Shown: positions 10,655 to 21,641 of the stretch, one piece after another | Layout: every line of letters starts with the position of its first letter | Numbering within the stretch: the first letter of the stretch is position 1 | NCBI RefSeq assembly: GCF_001761485.1 | Contig: NC_090770.1 | Span: 1,054,001-1,118,000 of the forward strand | DNA: 64,000 nucleotides | Source: Yarrowia lipolytica | Taxonomy: Eukaryota; Ascomycota; Dipodascomycetes; Dipodascales | Direction of reading: 5' to 3' | The notes under the pieces: generated by a model | Databases searched by the model: none | Told to the model about the DNA's origin: nothing | Seen by the model: only the letters and a program-made list of their open reading frames with translations | Made by a program: the position numbers and the translations under genes

Positions 10655-13177
10655 TTACCCCTCATAATTGTAGTTTCCATAATCCATGAAACCACTCTGA
10701 TACATGTCAAAGTACCACTCATTGCCCGGCCTCGAGTACATCTCAGGCAAGACATCGGGCTGGCCCTGAGGGTAGTCGACGGGAGCATAACTGGTCTGGG
10801 CAGCTGTCTGCTGCTGCTGAGGATAAAAGTCGTTCACCATCATGTTGTATGTACTATCAACAGAAGACGGCGTCGCATGTTGTTGGGGTTGCTGAGACGC
10901 CTGTTGTTGCTGCGGCTGCTGCTGCTGTTGTTGTTGCTGCGGAAGCTGCTGCTGCGGAAGCTGAGGCTGGCTGGAAGACACATTAGGAGGTATGCTTGTG
11001 GGTGTGGAGTAGACAAGCTTGTCTAGAGCAGTGTTGGGGTCCAGCTTTTCGCCAGCCTCCTGCTTCTTGTGTCGCTCCTGAGCAGTGTCCACAAATTTGA
11101 CCGCCACGTCGTAAAACTCGGTGAAGACAAGCAGAAAGCTGAACTCCTCGCCGTCAGGCAGTGACTTGAGAAAGTCAATGGCAATCTTCATGAGCTCCAG
11201 ATCGGCTCGAATGGTCGCTTCTAGGGGTCGCTGAAGCACGTGGATCAACAGAATCGTAAATGCGCTCAGCAAAAAGAAGGAAAACGACCAGAAACAAGAC
11301 ATGAGCTTGACGGGGATGTTCCTCGTCAGATAGATTGTATTTCGAGCAGCCTGGACACAAATGGAGTGAGATGAAAACAGTCGGGGGTTGGGACTGCCCT
11401 TGTTGGTATCTTCATGAGAAGACGCGCTCATGGGAGTGCCTCCATTGGGAGTGTTTCCGGTCTTTTCTCCCTTGCCGAGAATCTTGCGATTGTACCAAGT
11501 GGGATGATATACGGAGGTTCTGTGAATAGCCGATTGCAGAAAGTAGTAGTTGAAATGTACCCACAGAGAGTTGAACTGCGAATGCCACTCGACAATCTGA
11601 GATCGCATCGAGTTGTCAGCCTCGTGAACGTCTGCATAGCCCTTGGAGCAATCAAAGACCATGACATCAGTTCCAGGCCGAAGATGAGCAGGCAGACACT
11701 CTCGCCATTGAGTCAGCTCGCGATCAAGCTTGATGATGCACTCGGAGATCTTTTCGGGCGACTTGCGTGCGGCGGATGCACTGTAGAGTTGACTGTACAC
11801 TTTAGAGGAGATTCGAGACAAACCATGCAACAACTGGGCATATGACGTTTTGTGGCCGTCACCCCATTTGATGTAATCAATGCCCTCGTCATCTCCGACG
11901 TCACACGAGTCCGGCGACGGGGTGGAAACGTCGTTGTCGTGAATGACAGGGGGAATACCTGATCGTAGAGACAGATCTCGATCCATAGTGTACACCAACC
12001 ACCAGTTTCGCATTCTCAACCGAGCCACTTTTGGTGGGAGGTGCGTGTATCCTTCTCGGCGATGTAATCCGAGATCTATAGCCAGTCTAGCTGCTGTGTT
12101 GACGGCCAGGTGGACTCCGTGAGGAATAGGAGTGCTGAAAAAGTACATGGCCAAAAGAAGAGTCCCCTGAAGCGCGTGGAAAGACCCTCCGAGGGACATG
12201 ATGCGAGTGTAGAAGAATATCGAATTTGCCAGGGCAGCTTTTCTGAGCGTAAGTATCGACTCTCTGGTAAAACAGGCAGAAGCTACCTTGCATTCTTCCA
12301 CCACCGAGTGTAGGAAGTCTGTGGTAATGAGAACGAGGGTCCAGAAGAGGTAGAGCTCCGCGTAGCCATTGGGTCTCGATCCGGGCTTGTTGTAGAAGGC
12401 TGCCACAATCTGGTTCCAGTCTTCTCTGTCCAGAATACCGGAAATGTAGTTGACGGCGTCAAAGAAGTGGTTGGTCAGGGCCTCCACGTATTCCTCGGGC
12501 ATATCGGGTAGCAGCGGCTCGGGGATAGGCTCGACGAAGTCTCGGAGTTTGAGATGCATCTTTGAAAATACCTTTGTGAAGACTCCGAGCATGTGTTGTT
12601 TGATTCCTGGCGATCCTGCTCGATCAGACAGCCATTGGAGGCCTGAGGGCGAGAAGACGGCGAAGACGGAGGATCCACCGAAGGCTCGATCCTGGCACCG
12701 TTCCATCGTGTGCGAGAAGGTGTCTCCTCGTTGGGCGGAGCTGGGGGCCTTGAACGGGTAGATGAAGGATGTTGATTCGTTTTTCGACGAAGTTCGGGGT
12801 TCATCTTCGCTGTTTTCGCTGGTTTCGTTGTCGGATTCCGAGTCGCTCTGGGGAGACGCTCGTCGAGACACAAACTCGGAGCCGTTGTGTCTGAGAATGA
12901 TGTCTGCGGCATCTCCCAGTCGGTCGTCACCCAGACGTCGTAGCACCTTGTCGAGCAGCGATTCAATTCTGTCGAGGCGCGACTTGGACGACCGCGAGTT
13001 GTTTTCCTTGGTCACCTTGGCCTTGCGTTTTTGCACCACCTCGGTGTACATACAGTCTCGACCCGAGCCCAGACAGTTGTTGCAGGCCGGTCTCTGGCCG
13101 TCGCATCGGGTTTTGCGCTTGCGGCAGGGCTCGCACGCCCGAGACACTCGCGGTTTCTTGGCGGTGTCTTCGTCCAT
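10655..13177 (-). CDS. Zn2Cys6 (zinc cluster) transcription factor
   Basis: An 840-residue fungal transcription factor, counting from the ATG at 13177. The upstream in-frame extension to 13354 is basic, low complexity and unlike the family, whose members start shortly before the cluster. Residues about 14-41 form the binuclear zinc cluster CX2CX6CX6CX2CX6C (RACEPCRKRKTRC...). A basic linker and a short coiled coil (RLDRIESLLDKVLRRLG) follow, then an acidic Ser-rich stretch. The middle homology region (Fungal_trans) lies about residues 250-480, including RLAIDLGLHRREGYTHL. The C-terminus has a polyglutamine tract and Gln/Tyr/Pro-rich sequence typical of activation domains. I cannot assign a specific regulator or target. 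It probably acts in the nucleus on CGG-containing sites. Confidence 0.88.
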   Translation of the reverse strand: MDEDTAKKPRVSRACEPCRKRKTRCDGQRPACNNCLGSGRDCMYTEVVQKRKAKVTKENNSRSSKSRLDRIESLLDKVLRRLGDDRLGDAADIILRHNGSEFVSRRASPQSDSESDNETSENSEDEPRTSSKNESTSFIYPFKAPSSAQRGDTFSHTMERCQDRAFGGSSVFAVFSPSGLQWLSDRAGSPGIKQHMLGVFTKVFSKMHLKLRDFVEPIPEPLLPDMPEEYVEALTNHFFDAVNYISGILDREDWNQIVAAFYNKPGSRPNGYAELYLFWTLVLITTDFLHSVVEECKVASACFTRESILTLRKAALANSIFFYTRIMSLGGSFHALQGTLLLAMYFFSTPIPHGVHLAVNTAARLAIDLGLHRREGYTHLPPKVARLRMRNWWLVYTMDRDLSLRSGIPPVIHDNDVSTPSPDSCDVGDDEGIDYIKWGDGHKTSYAQLLHGLSRISSKVYSQLYSASAARKSPEKISECIIKLDRELTQWRECLPAHLRPGTDVMVFDCSKGYADVHEADNSMRSQIVEWHSQFNSLWVHFNYYFLQSAIHRTSVYHPTWYNRKILGKGEKTGNTPNGGTPMSASSHEDTNKGSPNPRLFSSHSICVQAARNTIYLTRNIPVKLMSCFWSFSFFLLSAFTILLIHVLQRPLEATIRADLELMKIAIDFLKSLPDGEEFSFLLVFTEFYDVAVKFVDTAQERHKKQEAGEKLDPNTALDKLVYSTPTSIPPNVSSSQPQLPQQQLPQQQQQQQQPQQQQASQQPQQHATPSSVDSTYNMMVNDFYPQQQQTAAQTSYAPVDYPQGQPDVLPEMYSRPGNEWYFDMYQSGFMDYGNYNYEG
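10868..10980 (-). repeat. Polyglutamine-encoding CAG/CAA repeat in the zinc-cluster gene
   Basis: The coding strand carries mixed CAG and CAA codons giving runs of up to eight Gln with interspersed Pro and Leu. Mixed codons suggest a selected Gln-rich activation region rather than a recent pure CAG expansion. Confidence 0.8.
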
Positions 13178-13565
13178 GGTGAGGGTGGAGAAGTTCTGGT
13201 ACTGTACAGGTTTTGGAACAAGTTTGCAATTGCAATTCCCGCTCTTGATCTTTAAAATTGACTTTGGCGGGGTCGATACCAAAGTGGATGTGAATGGTTG
13301 CTGTGTGAGACGGATTAGTGGTGCTGGCGGTGCGGCGATGGCTCCGATTGGCAACTCTGCTTTCGTGTCGACCGCTGCCCCGGAAAAGATGGCTACTGTT
13401 TACATACTCCACTACACCCATGCACCTTAGCTGGGTGGCGTAGCTACTTTACATGCACCCTGCACCCATATCTCTGACTAAGAAAAAGTGCAGCGCCGGA
13501 ACAATGGCCAAACTCTGTTTCATGAGGTGGGTGTGGAGTGGATCGGAGGCGGAAGGCAGGCATAG

Positions 13566-13637
13566 TGTTTGTGGTTGTGGTTGTGGTTGTGGTTGTGGCT
13601 GTGGTTGTGGCTGTGGTTGTGGTTGTTGTGGTTGTGG
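13566..13637 (+). repeat. GTGGTT/GTGGCT hexanucleotide repeat
   Basis: About eleven tandem hexamers, GTGGTT with interspersed GTGGCT, strongly G/T-biased on the plus strand. It lies immediately upstream of paired CACGTG sites and a TATA box. Confidence 0.85.
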
Positions 13638-13643
13638 GAGGGT

Positions 13644-13688
13644 CACGTGGTGGTCACGTGACCTCATGTGTCGTCCGCCCCTATATAA
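13644..13688 (+). promoter_or_regulatory. Promoter-like block: two CACGTG sites followed by a TATA box
   Basis: CACGTG at 13644-13649 and 13655-13660, both inside GGTCACGTG words, then CTATATAAT at about 13681-13689. The order suits a plus-strand transcript, but no open reading frame of note follows. On the minus strand the same region would be the distal promoter of the zinc-cluster gene, about 470 bases upstream of its ATG. Both readings remain possible. Confidence 0.4.
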
Positions 13689-15877
13689 TTTGTGCGGTGT
13701 CCGCCCAACAGTTACTACTGTACTTGTATACATCTCCTCCACTTTGACGGTCAAACGAGCGATAAAAAAGGATAAAAAAGACATTAAAAAAGGATAAAAA
13801 TTAAAAAAACATAACATAAAAAAACATTTTATAAAAAAAGTTTCGGATCGGAGTATACACCTCGCGCAGCCCAACCGAAAAACCTACGGCTCCAGTGGGG
13901 CCGTCAGAATGACTTGATAGATGACACAAATCGGACGGTGGTTGGTTCTATCAAGCCTCTAGACCATGTGAGTCGTCATCCACATGCAGACAACGGCTCT
14001 CTCGACAATGGTACCTTCCAAACCCGTCTATACTACCGTACAATACCCCACAATGTCACATTGGCTCGTTAGCCGCATTGTATTGTAAATATGTACGAGC
14101 CTCTTCCGTAAGATATTTGTCACGGATTAATACGAGGCTGACGACAGTGTACGTCTTGGAGGTGATAAAGAAGCGCAGTGATAAAGAAGAGGGCAAGGAT
14201 AAAAAGAGGGCGAGGATGAAGAATGAGGGCAGTGTCGGTGCATGTGGAGTTATTCTGTGCAGTACAATGTGCGTACAATACAAGTGCCGTACATATTCTA
14301 CTCAACGGCGTGAGTTAGTGGTATTGGTACAGTACATACGCGTATTCTATCCTCCTATCCGCGCGTATACTACGAGTATGTACTGAACGATATAGTGTAC
14401 GGTATATAATGAACGACTATGGTATGTATAATGTATTATGTATAATGTATAATGTATAATGGTATGCCAGACGGTCGGTTCATAAACGGCGGGTTATTGT
14501 GAACCAGTGTTTGACAATAGCAATCATAGCTGGTGACTATAGACAGGGCTGTCTGGTGACACAACCGTCCAGCAACATTCATCGCCGGCTGCACTTTCAA
14601 CAGGTAAGTTTACCCGAGATGATTTCGATGAGAGTGAGAGCGAAAGAAGAGGAAAATGGGCGATCCGAAAGGTGATGATGACTAAGCGGAAAACTAGGTC
14701 GATTTGGTGTTGCACGTGATTGACCCAGAAATACAATGTCACCTACAACAGATTAGTTGTGATCGTACTCCTATAAGTACACCGTAGAGTACCTACTGTA
14801 GATCTGTCTATCTCTGACTTTCGTACAAACATTACTTTTTCCACAGTTTGCAACCACTCCGCAAATCACGCACAATCTCAAGACAGACAGCTATGACGAT
14901 CGCCTCGTTTGCCAGGGTGGACATCCAGGTATACTGTCGCAGGGGAGCTGGGTAGTTGCTGCTGGAGATTGGTTCTAGTAAAGTCACAACTACGAGGAGA
15001 GCTACGAGGACTCGCACTGACTAATGTACTGTGATCGACCAAGGCAGTCTGGCCGCCACTGCTACAGACTTTCTGAGTGCTTCCGACGCTCTGCCACTCG
15101 CATTGCTCGTCATCTCGCAGCTCACTAAGTTGTTCCATAGCAGTACGGAAGCGCGGATACGAGTGAACACGACGCGTGTAATGGACGCTGGTGGTAAGCA
15201 CGAGAAGATTGATACAGGTACGGTGCTTGTATGTCGATAACGGCCCATACTGTCAATTGACATCTCCAAGCATCAGCGGTTGATCAGTGAACTGCAAAGC
15301 CCGCTATTCACAAGACAAGCAGGATGACGGTATAGGTGTGTATTGTGAAGCTGTGGGAATTTCTTCGATACGAGAACATATGATTGTACTTTTACACTGC
15401 AAGTGTCAGGGCAGTCTCACTCACTGACTGAAGTTTCACAAGCTCCATCACACAAGCTCGTTCACCATAGAACAGATATCTACAAGTACCATACATCTCT
15501 TTTGACAGATGCGGCATTTCTTGAGCACTATAACAGCTAAGTGAGGGTTTTCTGAAGTTGCTCAGACGTTGCACTACAGAGAAGAGACGTCACATCCACG
15601 ACTTTGGCTCTCCTCTAGGATCAGTGCACGCAAGTCCACGATATTGGAGAACCAGCTATGTTCGAGTACGATACTCGCTCGCAACTGCTCTGACTGCCAT
15701 ACCTTGGAGGTACCCAGCTAAACTGTGGAAGAAATAGCCGCGAGGCATGTTTCGGCTATAGACTGTATAATAATGGTGAATGGTGCTACAAAATACAACC
15801 ACTACAGTCTACATGCTCATGACTGGCTTTCGTTAAATATGCACTTGCTTTTGTTTTATAAGACGCGTTCAAAATCC

Positions 15878-16786
15878 TTAGAACTTCTTGCCGAAGAGGA
15901 TCATCTGCATCTGGTCGTACATGGAGATGACACCGGCACCGGCAACACCTCGGAGAATGTTGGCACCGCAGCCTCGGAAGAGAGAAGCAACACCCTCGGC
16001 CTTGACAATCTGGACACCGCAGTCGAAGGCAGAAGAGTACTTGACGCCAGTTCCGGAGGTCATCATCATTCGTCGTCGGATGGTATCGAGAGGGTAAGAG
16101 GCGGTAGAAGCACCGGTGGTGACGGTCCATCCGAGCAGGAAGGCGGCGAGGAAGTTGCCCTCAAGAGGACCAACGAGAACAACGGGCTTAAGGGAGTCGT
16201 AGAGACCGAAGTACAGACCTCGGTAGACAATGATACCGACAACGGAGACACCGAAACCTCGGTAGAGACCGGCAATACCGTCGGAGGCAATGGTCTTTCG
16301 GTAGACATCGATCAGACCGTTGAACTGTCGCTCACCAGCGGCCTTACCGTCCTTAGCGACGGACTTGGCATCGTTGGCAAGTCGGGTTCGGGCGAAATCA
16401 AGAGAGTAGACAAAGGCAAGAGAGGTGGCACCGGCAAGACCACCGGAAGCAAGGTTACCCATCATCCACATCCAGTAGCCCTCGGACTTCTTGAAGCCGA
16501 ACATCTTCTTGAACTTGTCCTTGAAGGCAAAGTTAAGAGCCTGAGTGGGGAAGTATCGGATGACGTTGGCGGTGTTTCCTCGCCAGAAAGAAACAACACC
16601 CTCCTCGGCGGCGGTTCGCTTGAAGCAGTCAATGATACCGGCGTAGGGTCGAGAAAGTCGGCCCTGCTTGATCATCTCCTCCTGGTTCTGGATGAGGAGC
16701 TTGACTCGCTCAATAGGAGCAGCAGCGGTCTTAGAGACGGCGGCGGAAATACCGCCCATCATGAAGTCAACAAGGAAGTCGGACAT
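15878..16786 (-). CDS. AAC2: Mitochondrial ADP/ATP carrier
   Basis: A 302-residue mitochondrial carrier that exchanges matrix ATP for cytosolic ADP across the inner membrane. The nucleotide-carrier signature RRRMMM is at residues 237-242. The three carrier repeats each show a PX[DE]XX[KR]-type motif: PIERVK at 24-29, SLDFAR near 128-133 (the usual serine variant of repeat two) and PLDTIR at 232-237. Six hydrophobic segments are visible and length matches fungal AAC proteins (about 300-318). Yeast AAC lacks a cleaved presequence, as here. The ATG at 16786 is preceded by a TATA box about 62 bases away. Codon use is strongly biased, as for a highly expressed gene. The symbol follows the yeast major isoform. 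Which paralogue this is cannot be told from one copy. Confidence 0.93.
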   Translation of the reverse strand: MSDFLVDFMMGGISAAVSKTAAAPIERVKLLIQNQEEMIKQGRLSRPYAGIIDCFKRTAAEEGVVSFWRGNTANVIRYFPTQALNFAFKDKFKKMFGFKKSEGYWMWMMGNLASGGLAGATSLAFVYSLDFARTRLANDAKSVAKDGKAAGERQFNGLIDVYRKTIASDGIAGLYRGFGVSVVGIIVYRGLYFGLYDSLKPVVLVGPLEGNFLAAFLLGWTVTTGASTASYPLDTIRRRMMMTSGTGVKYSSAFDCGVQIVKAEGVASLFRGCGANILRGVAGAGVISMYDQMQMILFGKKF

Positions 16787-16847
16787 TGTGTGGGAATGTG
16801 GCGTGATGCTTGAAGAAGAAAGCTGTCAAAAAATGGCGCTGGGGGGG

Positions 16848-16855
16848 TTTATATA
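16848..16855 (-). promoter_or_regulatory. TATA box of the ADP/ATP carrier gene
   Basis: TATATAAA on the minus strand followed by a C-run, about 62 bases upstream of the ATG, as expected of a strongly expressed gene. Confidence 0.6.
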
Positions 16856-19800
16856 TTTGCCATTGGTATGGAAAAAAACATGCACATGCATGTACCTGGG
16901 TGAAGGGGACACCAAAGGGGGGGATTACCAGCCTAATACGCGGCCGATTCGGGCCGTTGGACCATCGAATTGGGTCTATGGAGTGCGGTCATCACATTGG
17001 CACCGTTTTTATTTCGTTACGCCTTCGTGAACCCCTCCAAAAGTCCATTCTCCGAGCCCCCCCAGGCCCGATATTGTGACACCCTTTGGCACAAGGTTTG
17101 CACAAGAGCCGGACATGCAAAAACTCTGTTGTGAAAAAGAAATGCAAATCAGGGCTATCTGAGACACAAGAGGGACCGGTTGGGGGCCGATTTTCGCGGC
17201 TGGAGCGACGAGTCCGACACTATCGTGCTCAATTCAACTCAATCGGAGGTCAGCGGGCCCATTTCGGGGCCCCAACGGCGACTTTCGGACCTCCGCAATC
17301 CACCAGTCATGTGCAAAAATTTTCACACACAAGGTTCACAAAAAACACCAGTGGAAAATTCAATTCCGAAACCCGAAGCTAGAGTTCGTCGTACCCAAAA
17401 GGTAGAACCGAAGATGATTCTGGACGGAGGATCCGAGCTGAAGCTTCGCGGAGGCGATGGTGGCAATGTTCGGCGGATTTGGAGCCACATCCTTGTCTTC
17501 ACGCCACGGTTTGGGGACCCCAAAGCCCCCCAAATCACCTATCAAAACACCACATCCACTTACGGACACACGCATGCCAAATACAGTTTTGACCTGGAAC
17601 CTAGCGTTGAGCTGCTTGTTTGGGCGGAAGTATCGGGCGACCTCGGGTATCTGTCTGACGAATGGGAGACGCGGATTTCGAGTGGGGGGGAAAAGAAGAT
17701 GAGGGTCACGTGACCCGCCGCGTGTCCGAGGATGGGCCACGAAATTAGATGGAGCTGCGGTAGGGCGAAATTGGGCTCTGTTCGTTCAGCATGTCTCAGC
17801 TCTGTCTGCTTATAGTTATAGTAGCCATTGTCGACAGGAGTTGGAGCTCAGTCTGAGTTCAATAAGCCCCAAAACAAAAGAGGCCACGTCATTTGCCGAT
17901 TGGAGCGCACTCGACTGTTTCTCGTGTTTTGGCGGTTCGCAACCGGCTCATAGACCGCCGTTTATAGGTCACACTACCATCTGGAGTCTCGTTTTCAGGG
18001 TTCAAAAAGATAAGCATATATCGAAGAGCCGGTGAATTTTAACCACCAATAGTGGGAAGCGAATTCTGGAGCAACACGGGCTAACTATGAACACCAACGG
18101 TACAAGTAGTGGGAAAAAGACACGAAAAACGGAAAGTGTCGGATCGAACTGATCACGTGACCGCGGTGGTGGCTGTGGCGCGGCATTCGGGTTCACGGCG
18201 ACCTGTTAATCTCGTTTTCATCAACCCAAAAGGGCTCTGCCTTTGAATCTATGAAACCGTAACTTAGGCGGCTAAAAACTTTGGCGATGAGTTATCGCCT
18301 CGTGGAGGTGTGCGTCTAGGGTGCGTTCTGGATGGGGGGTATGAGGAGCACGTCCCGGTTATAGGGGAGGTGGTATGAGTACGTACGAGTTGATCGGGAA
18401 ATGGGGACAGGTTATGAAGATGTAGGGGTACGGAGAATGTGAGGTAAGAAACAGATTATGAATACCAAGTTCCGGGTGGTGTGATCAGGGTCGATTGAGT
18501 GGAGTTGGAGAACTTGGCAGTGAGGTGAAAAACAATAGCGAAAAGAAAGACAAGTTGTTCGGCAACAAGCCCGATCTATGGAGTGGGTTTGTCTACGAGG
18601 TTGTCGGTAACGCGACTATGCCAACTGTTTTGTTTTGGACTCCATGAAGATTGGAAACAAACAGAAGCTGTCCAAACACGACGCCTTCGACGCTCTGAAG
18701 GTGACTTTGTCGTTCTCAGTGGGTATCGAGGCTCTGTATTTTGAGATGCCAAGTCCAAGCGTACAAAATGGATCTCTTTGGCAAGTCTGTAGATGATCAG
18801 CACTCTTGTAATTAGACGAACATATTCACGGCCAATTTGTTGGTTGGTTCAGCTCGGAAGACGGATATGTACAAGCCTCTTCAACGAATGACGCAACTAC
18901 GAGACCAACAAGTGAGCGATGATATGGCAACAGGCACGACAAAAACACACCCAGAACACATCCAAAACACATCCAAAACACACCCAACCCACACCCAAAA
19001 CACACCCAAAACACACAATATGTTCCCCTACTCTGTCATACCTGTCACTCACTCCGCTGACCTCTTCGGTTCGCGTCACCGGCTCCGACTCTCCACCCAG
19101 CCCAAATCAGGTTACCTGCTTTCATGTGCTCTTGCTTGGGACACACTCTTCTTGTCCCTGTCTCAAACAGACCACCTCTAGGTATTTTTACCTTGCCTTT
19201 TCCCATATTGGGTGGACTTGTCACAGCAACAGATCATTATGGTATGTACATAGGTAAGTCTGCAGTGACTGCAGTGAGACATCTGGTGTCTTGTATTCAG
19301 TGTCAAGTCCAGAAAACTTCTGTGTACAACTGGATTCACTTATGTATACAGTACAAGTACATAACCAGCAATGGTGCCCGATGGGGAAAGCACACTTGCA
19401 AATTTCAAATTAAATTTTTAGAATATTTCCAAAAAAAAAAACCCAAAAAAAAAACCCTTTGATGTCCGAACTCAAATTCTGCAGGAATCGGGATCCCAAT
19501 CCCTAATTATAGTCCACAGGTTGGCGCAAAGACTGTACTTCAGCGATATGATACCAAATTAGCTGGCGTAATTTCAAAGAGTGCAAAAACATAGAGTCGA
19601 GCTCAATACGGACGAAGACACACCACAGTTTCGGAATATATGCTCATATTTCTATTCCGACCTGTGTAGGGCCAGATATGAGTGTCTGAAACCAGAATTC
19701 AGGACTCGGCCATTTTTGACAAATTGGGACGTGACGCGAACACCCGAGGGGACAAGACGCGTGCGAAGACAGAGGAGCAGGTAACAAAAGGGGTTATATA

Positions 19801-20057
19801 GAGGAGAACACGGGTGGGTACAGCACGAGTACTGCACCTGTACAATCATCGGGCAATATTCGACATTCGAGCATTAATTACATAGACAATTCAAGAGGAA
19901 GGGCCTCAGATAGTCGTCCTCATCCTGCCGACACGCCAGAGGGCGGGTACATGGCTGGCTCTCACAGACGGTACTTGAGTATCAACGAGTGAGCATAATA
20001 CGTTCGGGCGACACGAGAACGAGTCCACTAGAACGAGTCCACTAGAACAAATACACC
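16856..20057. other. Gene-poor region upstream of the ADP/ATP carrier
   Basis: About 3.2 kb with no convincing gene. A frame at 17180-17713 is open for 177 codons but has no ATG start and no recognisable domain. The palindrome GGGTCACGTGACCC is at 17703-17716 and another CACGTG at 18154. A minisatellite occupies 18949-19017. Poly-A stretches lie at about 19430-19458. Confidence 0.45.
18949..19017 (+). repeat. Minisatellite, unit about 11 bases (AAAACACACCC)
   Basis: Six to seven imperfect copies of AAAACACACCC/AAAACACATCC in tandem. The plus strand contains no G here apart from one base near the start. Confidence 0.8.
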
Positions 20058-21641
20058 AGTCACCAATACTACGCGGCGAGCCACAGCCCCCCTCAACATC
20101 CAAGGTTGTCGCTAGCCCACGGATACACGTTGGACACCCCAAGTGCAGCGACAGTCTCCTACTTATAGTGGCCGAAGAGACAGCGCAACCAACTGCTACG
20201 AGACGAGAGGCACACCGGGGCCTTTGGAAACACCTCTCATGGATTTACTGGTGTTCTCCTCCTGACTGCGTTGTGTAGTCCTCCAGAGACGCGTTCATCC
20301 AGTGACGTCTCAAACGTTTCCAAAAGACATCACAAGCAGCAAGGTGGGGACTATCGTATGCATGCTGGGTTGGTCATTCGATATATTCACTTTCAACTGA
20401 TTTTTCACGCGTTGACGGTTTCCGAACGCGGTTTTCGACGGTGGAGGAATTTCGAAGAAAACTCGAGTAGGTTTCCGGAGACCATGTTCTAGAGTTTTGG
20501 ACATCCATTTTGAGAAGGTACAATGTGCTGCACAAAAATTTGTACGTGTTTTGCCTGTTGGAAGGGGATGATTTAATTACCACATTTTCGGGCTTTAAAC
20601 CAATTAAGGTTTGATAACCAAGTTGGACGTGGATGAGCACATGTACGTGAACGATTTGGTCGATACCGTGCTGTTAAATGGGTCAAAATTGATGTCGTAG
20701 GGGTTTGAAACGGCCTTTCAAACGGTCTTTGAATCGGTATTTGAAACGGTCTTTGAGACGGTCTTCTGCTACCAATAATCATCAGGTCAGTATAGCGTCT
20801 GAGAGAGAAGCCACTTCATCCCCAAATGTGGCAGCGGTGGTTCCAGTTTTATATTTCGAGTATGATGGATCTTTCCCCAACACAACGTTCTGGACTCGAT
20901 TGACAAGCCCAATGTACATCGGAAAGATTGACAAGCCCAGCTCCAATGTGGGGGTTGTGTTTCCTGGGTTTGTTGTACTTTTGGCTGACAGTCCATATAT
21001 TATCCTTCTTCATGGCGTAGATGAAGTAACCACAGGGCTCATCCTCATTGTCATTTCCCGTCCTTGCGCATGAGAAACGGAAATTGGCGTTGTTAGTCTT
21101 ATTCCTTTTACCACAGTATGGGTTGAATTTTGTCAGTATCATCGTAGTGAATGTCCAGTTGATACTAACACAATCGCAACAGCAGCGCATCGGGTGTCGC
21201 ACGGACTTTCGGCCACCTTCCAGACTTTGACGCGAATGCGAACCCCTGTGTTTTGCGAACCCATTGAGAGGCTCCCACATCATCCACTGAGATGATTCTC
21301 GGAGAAGAGGCGGATGGGGAGTTGCCGCTTTTGTCTTGGCGGATAGTCGCTGGAGTTGAATGTGCTTTTGTGTTCAATATTGTAATGAGATTCAACAGTA
21401 ATGAGAAGTTTATGTATTTTTTGGCACATTCATATAAAGCGATCCTGCAAGTTTATGCGTTCATCTAATATATATATATATATAATTTTTTTTTGAATAT
21501 ATATATTATTTTTGTCCCGATCTTTCCTCCTCCAGAGGTGTGTTTTTTTTTTTTGGATAGAAAAAAAATGGGTTCACTTACCAACACAAAAATTAGTCAC
21601 TTTCACAAGTCTAACCAGGTTTAAGTTTCGATAAAGTGGAC
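20058..21641 (+). mobile_element. Decayed Mutator-like (MULE) DNA transposon, copy 1
   Basis: This stretch is homologous, at diverged nucleotide level, to the minus strand of 45841-47690. Shared blocks in the same order include CACCAATACTACGCGG near 20058, GACGTCTCAAACGT near 20302, a GGGGATGATTTAATTACCAC block near 20563, short repeats at 20703-20768, GAGAGAGAAGCCACTTCATC near 20801, a GTCGCACGGACTTTCGGCC block near 21196, and the terminal block at 21569-21641. On the minus strand, 20849-21283 encodes a Cys/His-rich segment with CARTGNDNEDEPCGYF, a central W and a HNPH end. This resembles the FAR1/WRKY-like zinc finger of Mutator-like transposases. Y. lipolytica is known to carry a Mutator-like element (Mutyl). 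Relation to it is inference. No transposase DDE core was found. Confidence 0.55.
20703..20768 (+). repeat. Short tandem repeats inside the MULE-like copy 1
   Basis: Four to five copies of a 12-13 base unit close to TTTGAAACGGTC. The equivalent place in copy 2 (47093-47220) carries a different, longer array of related words, so this is a variable site of the element. Confidence 0.6.

Larger units (their letters stand above)
13178..15877. other. Intergenic between the zinc-cluster gene and the ADP/ATP carrier gene
   Basis: About 2.7 kb without a convincing gene. It holds a GTGGTT/GTGGCT repeat, two CACGTG sites and a TATA box on the plus strand (13644-13688), an A-rich tract (13755-13845) and short AT-rich words near 14410-14460. 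The 3' untranslated region of the carrier probably lies just below 15878. Confidence 0.5.

Noticed and set aside
13178-13354. N-terminal extension of the zinc-cluster protein
   Set aside because: The extension is unlike the family. The ATG at 13177 places the zinc cluster at the usual distance from the start.
15725-16813. 362-codon plus-strand frame opposite the ADP/ATP carrier
   Set aside because: Mirror of a strongly biased coding sequence. Composition (Gly/Glu/Ser/Thr) is that of an antisense shadow.
17180-17713. 177-codon frame upstream of the ADP/ATP carrier
   Set aside because: No ATG start, no domain, and mixed composition. Treated as chance.
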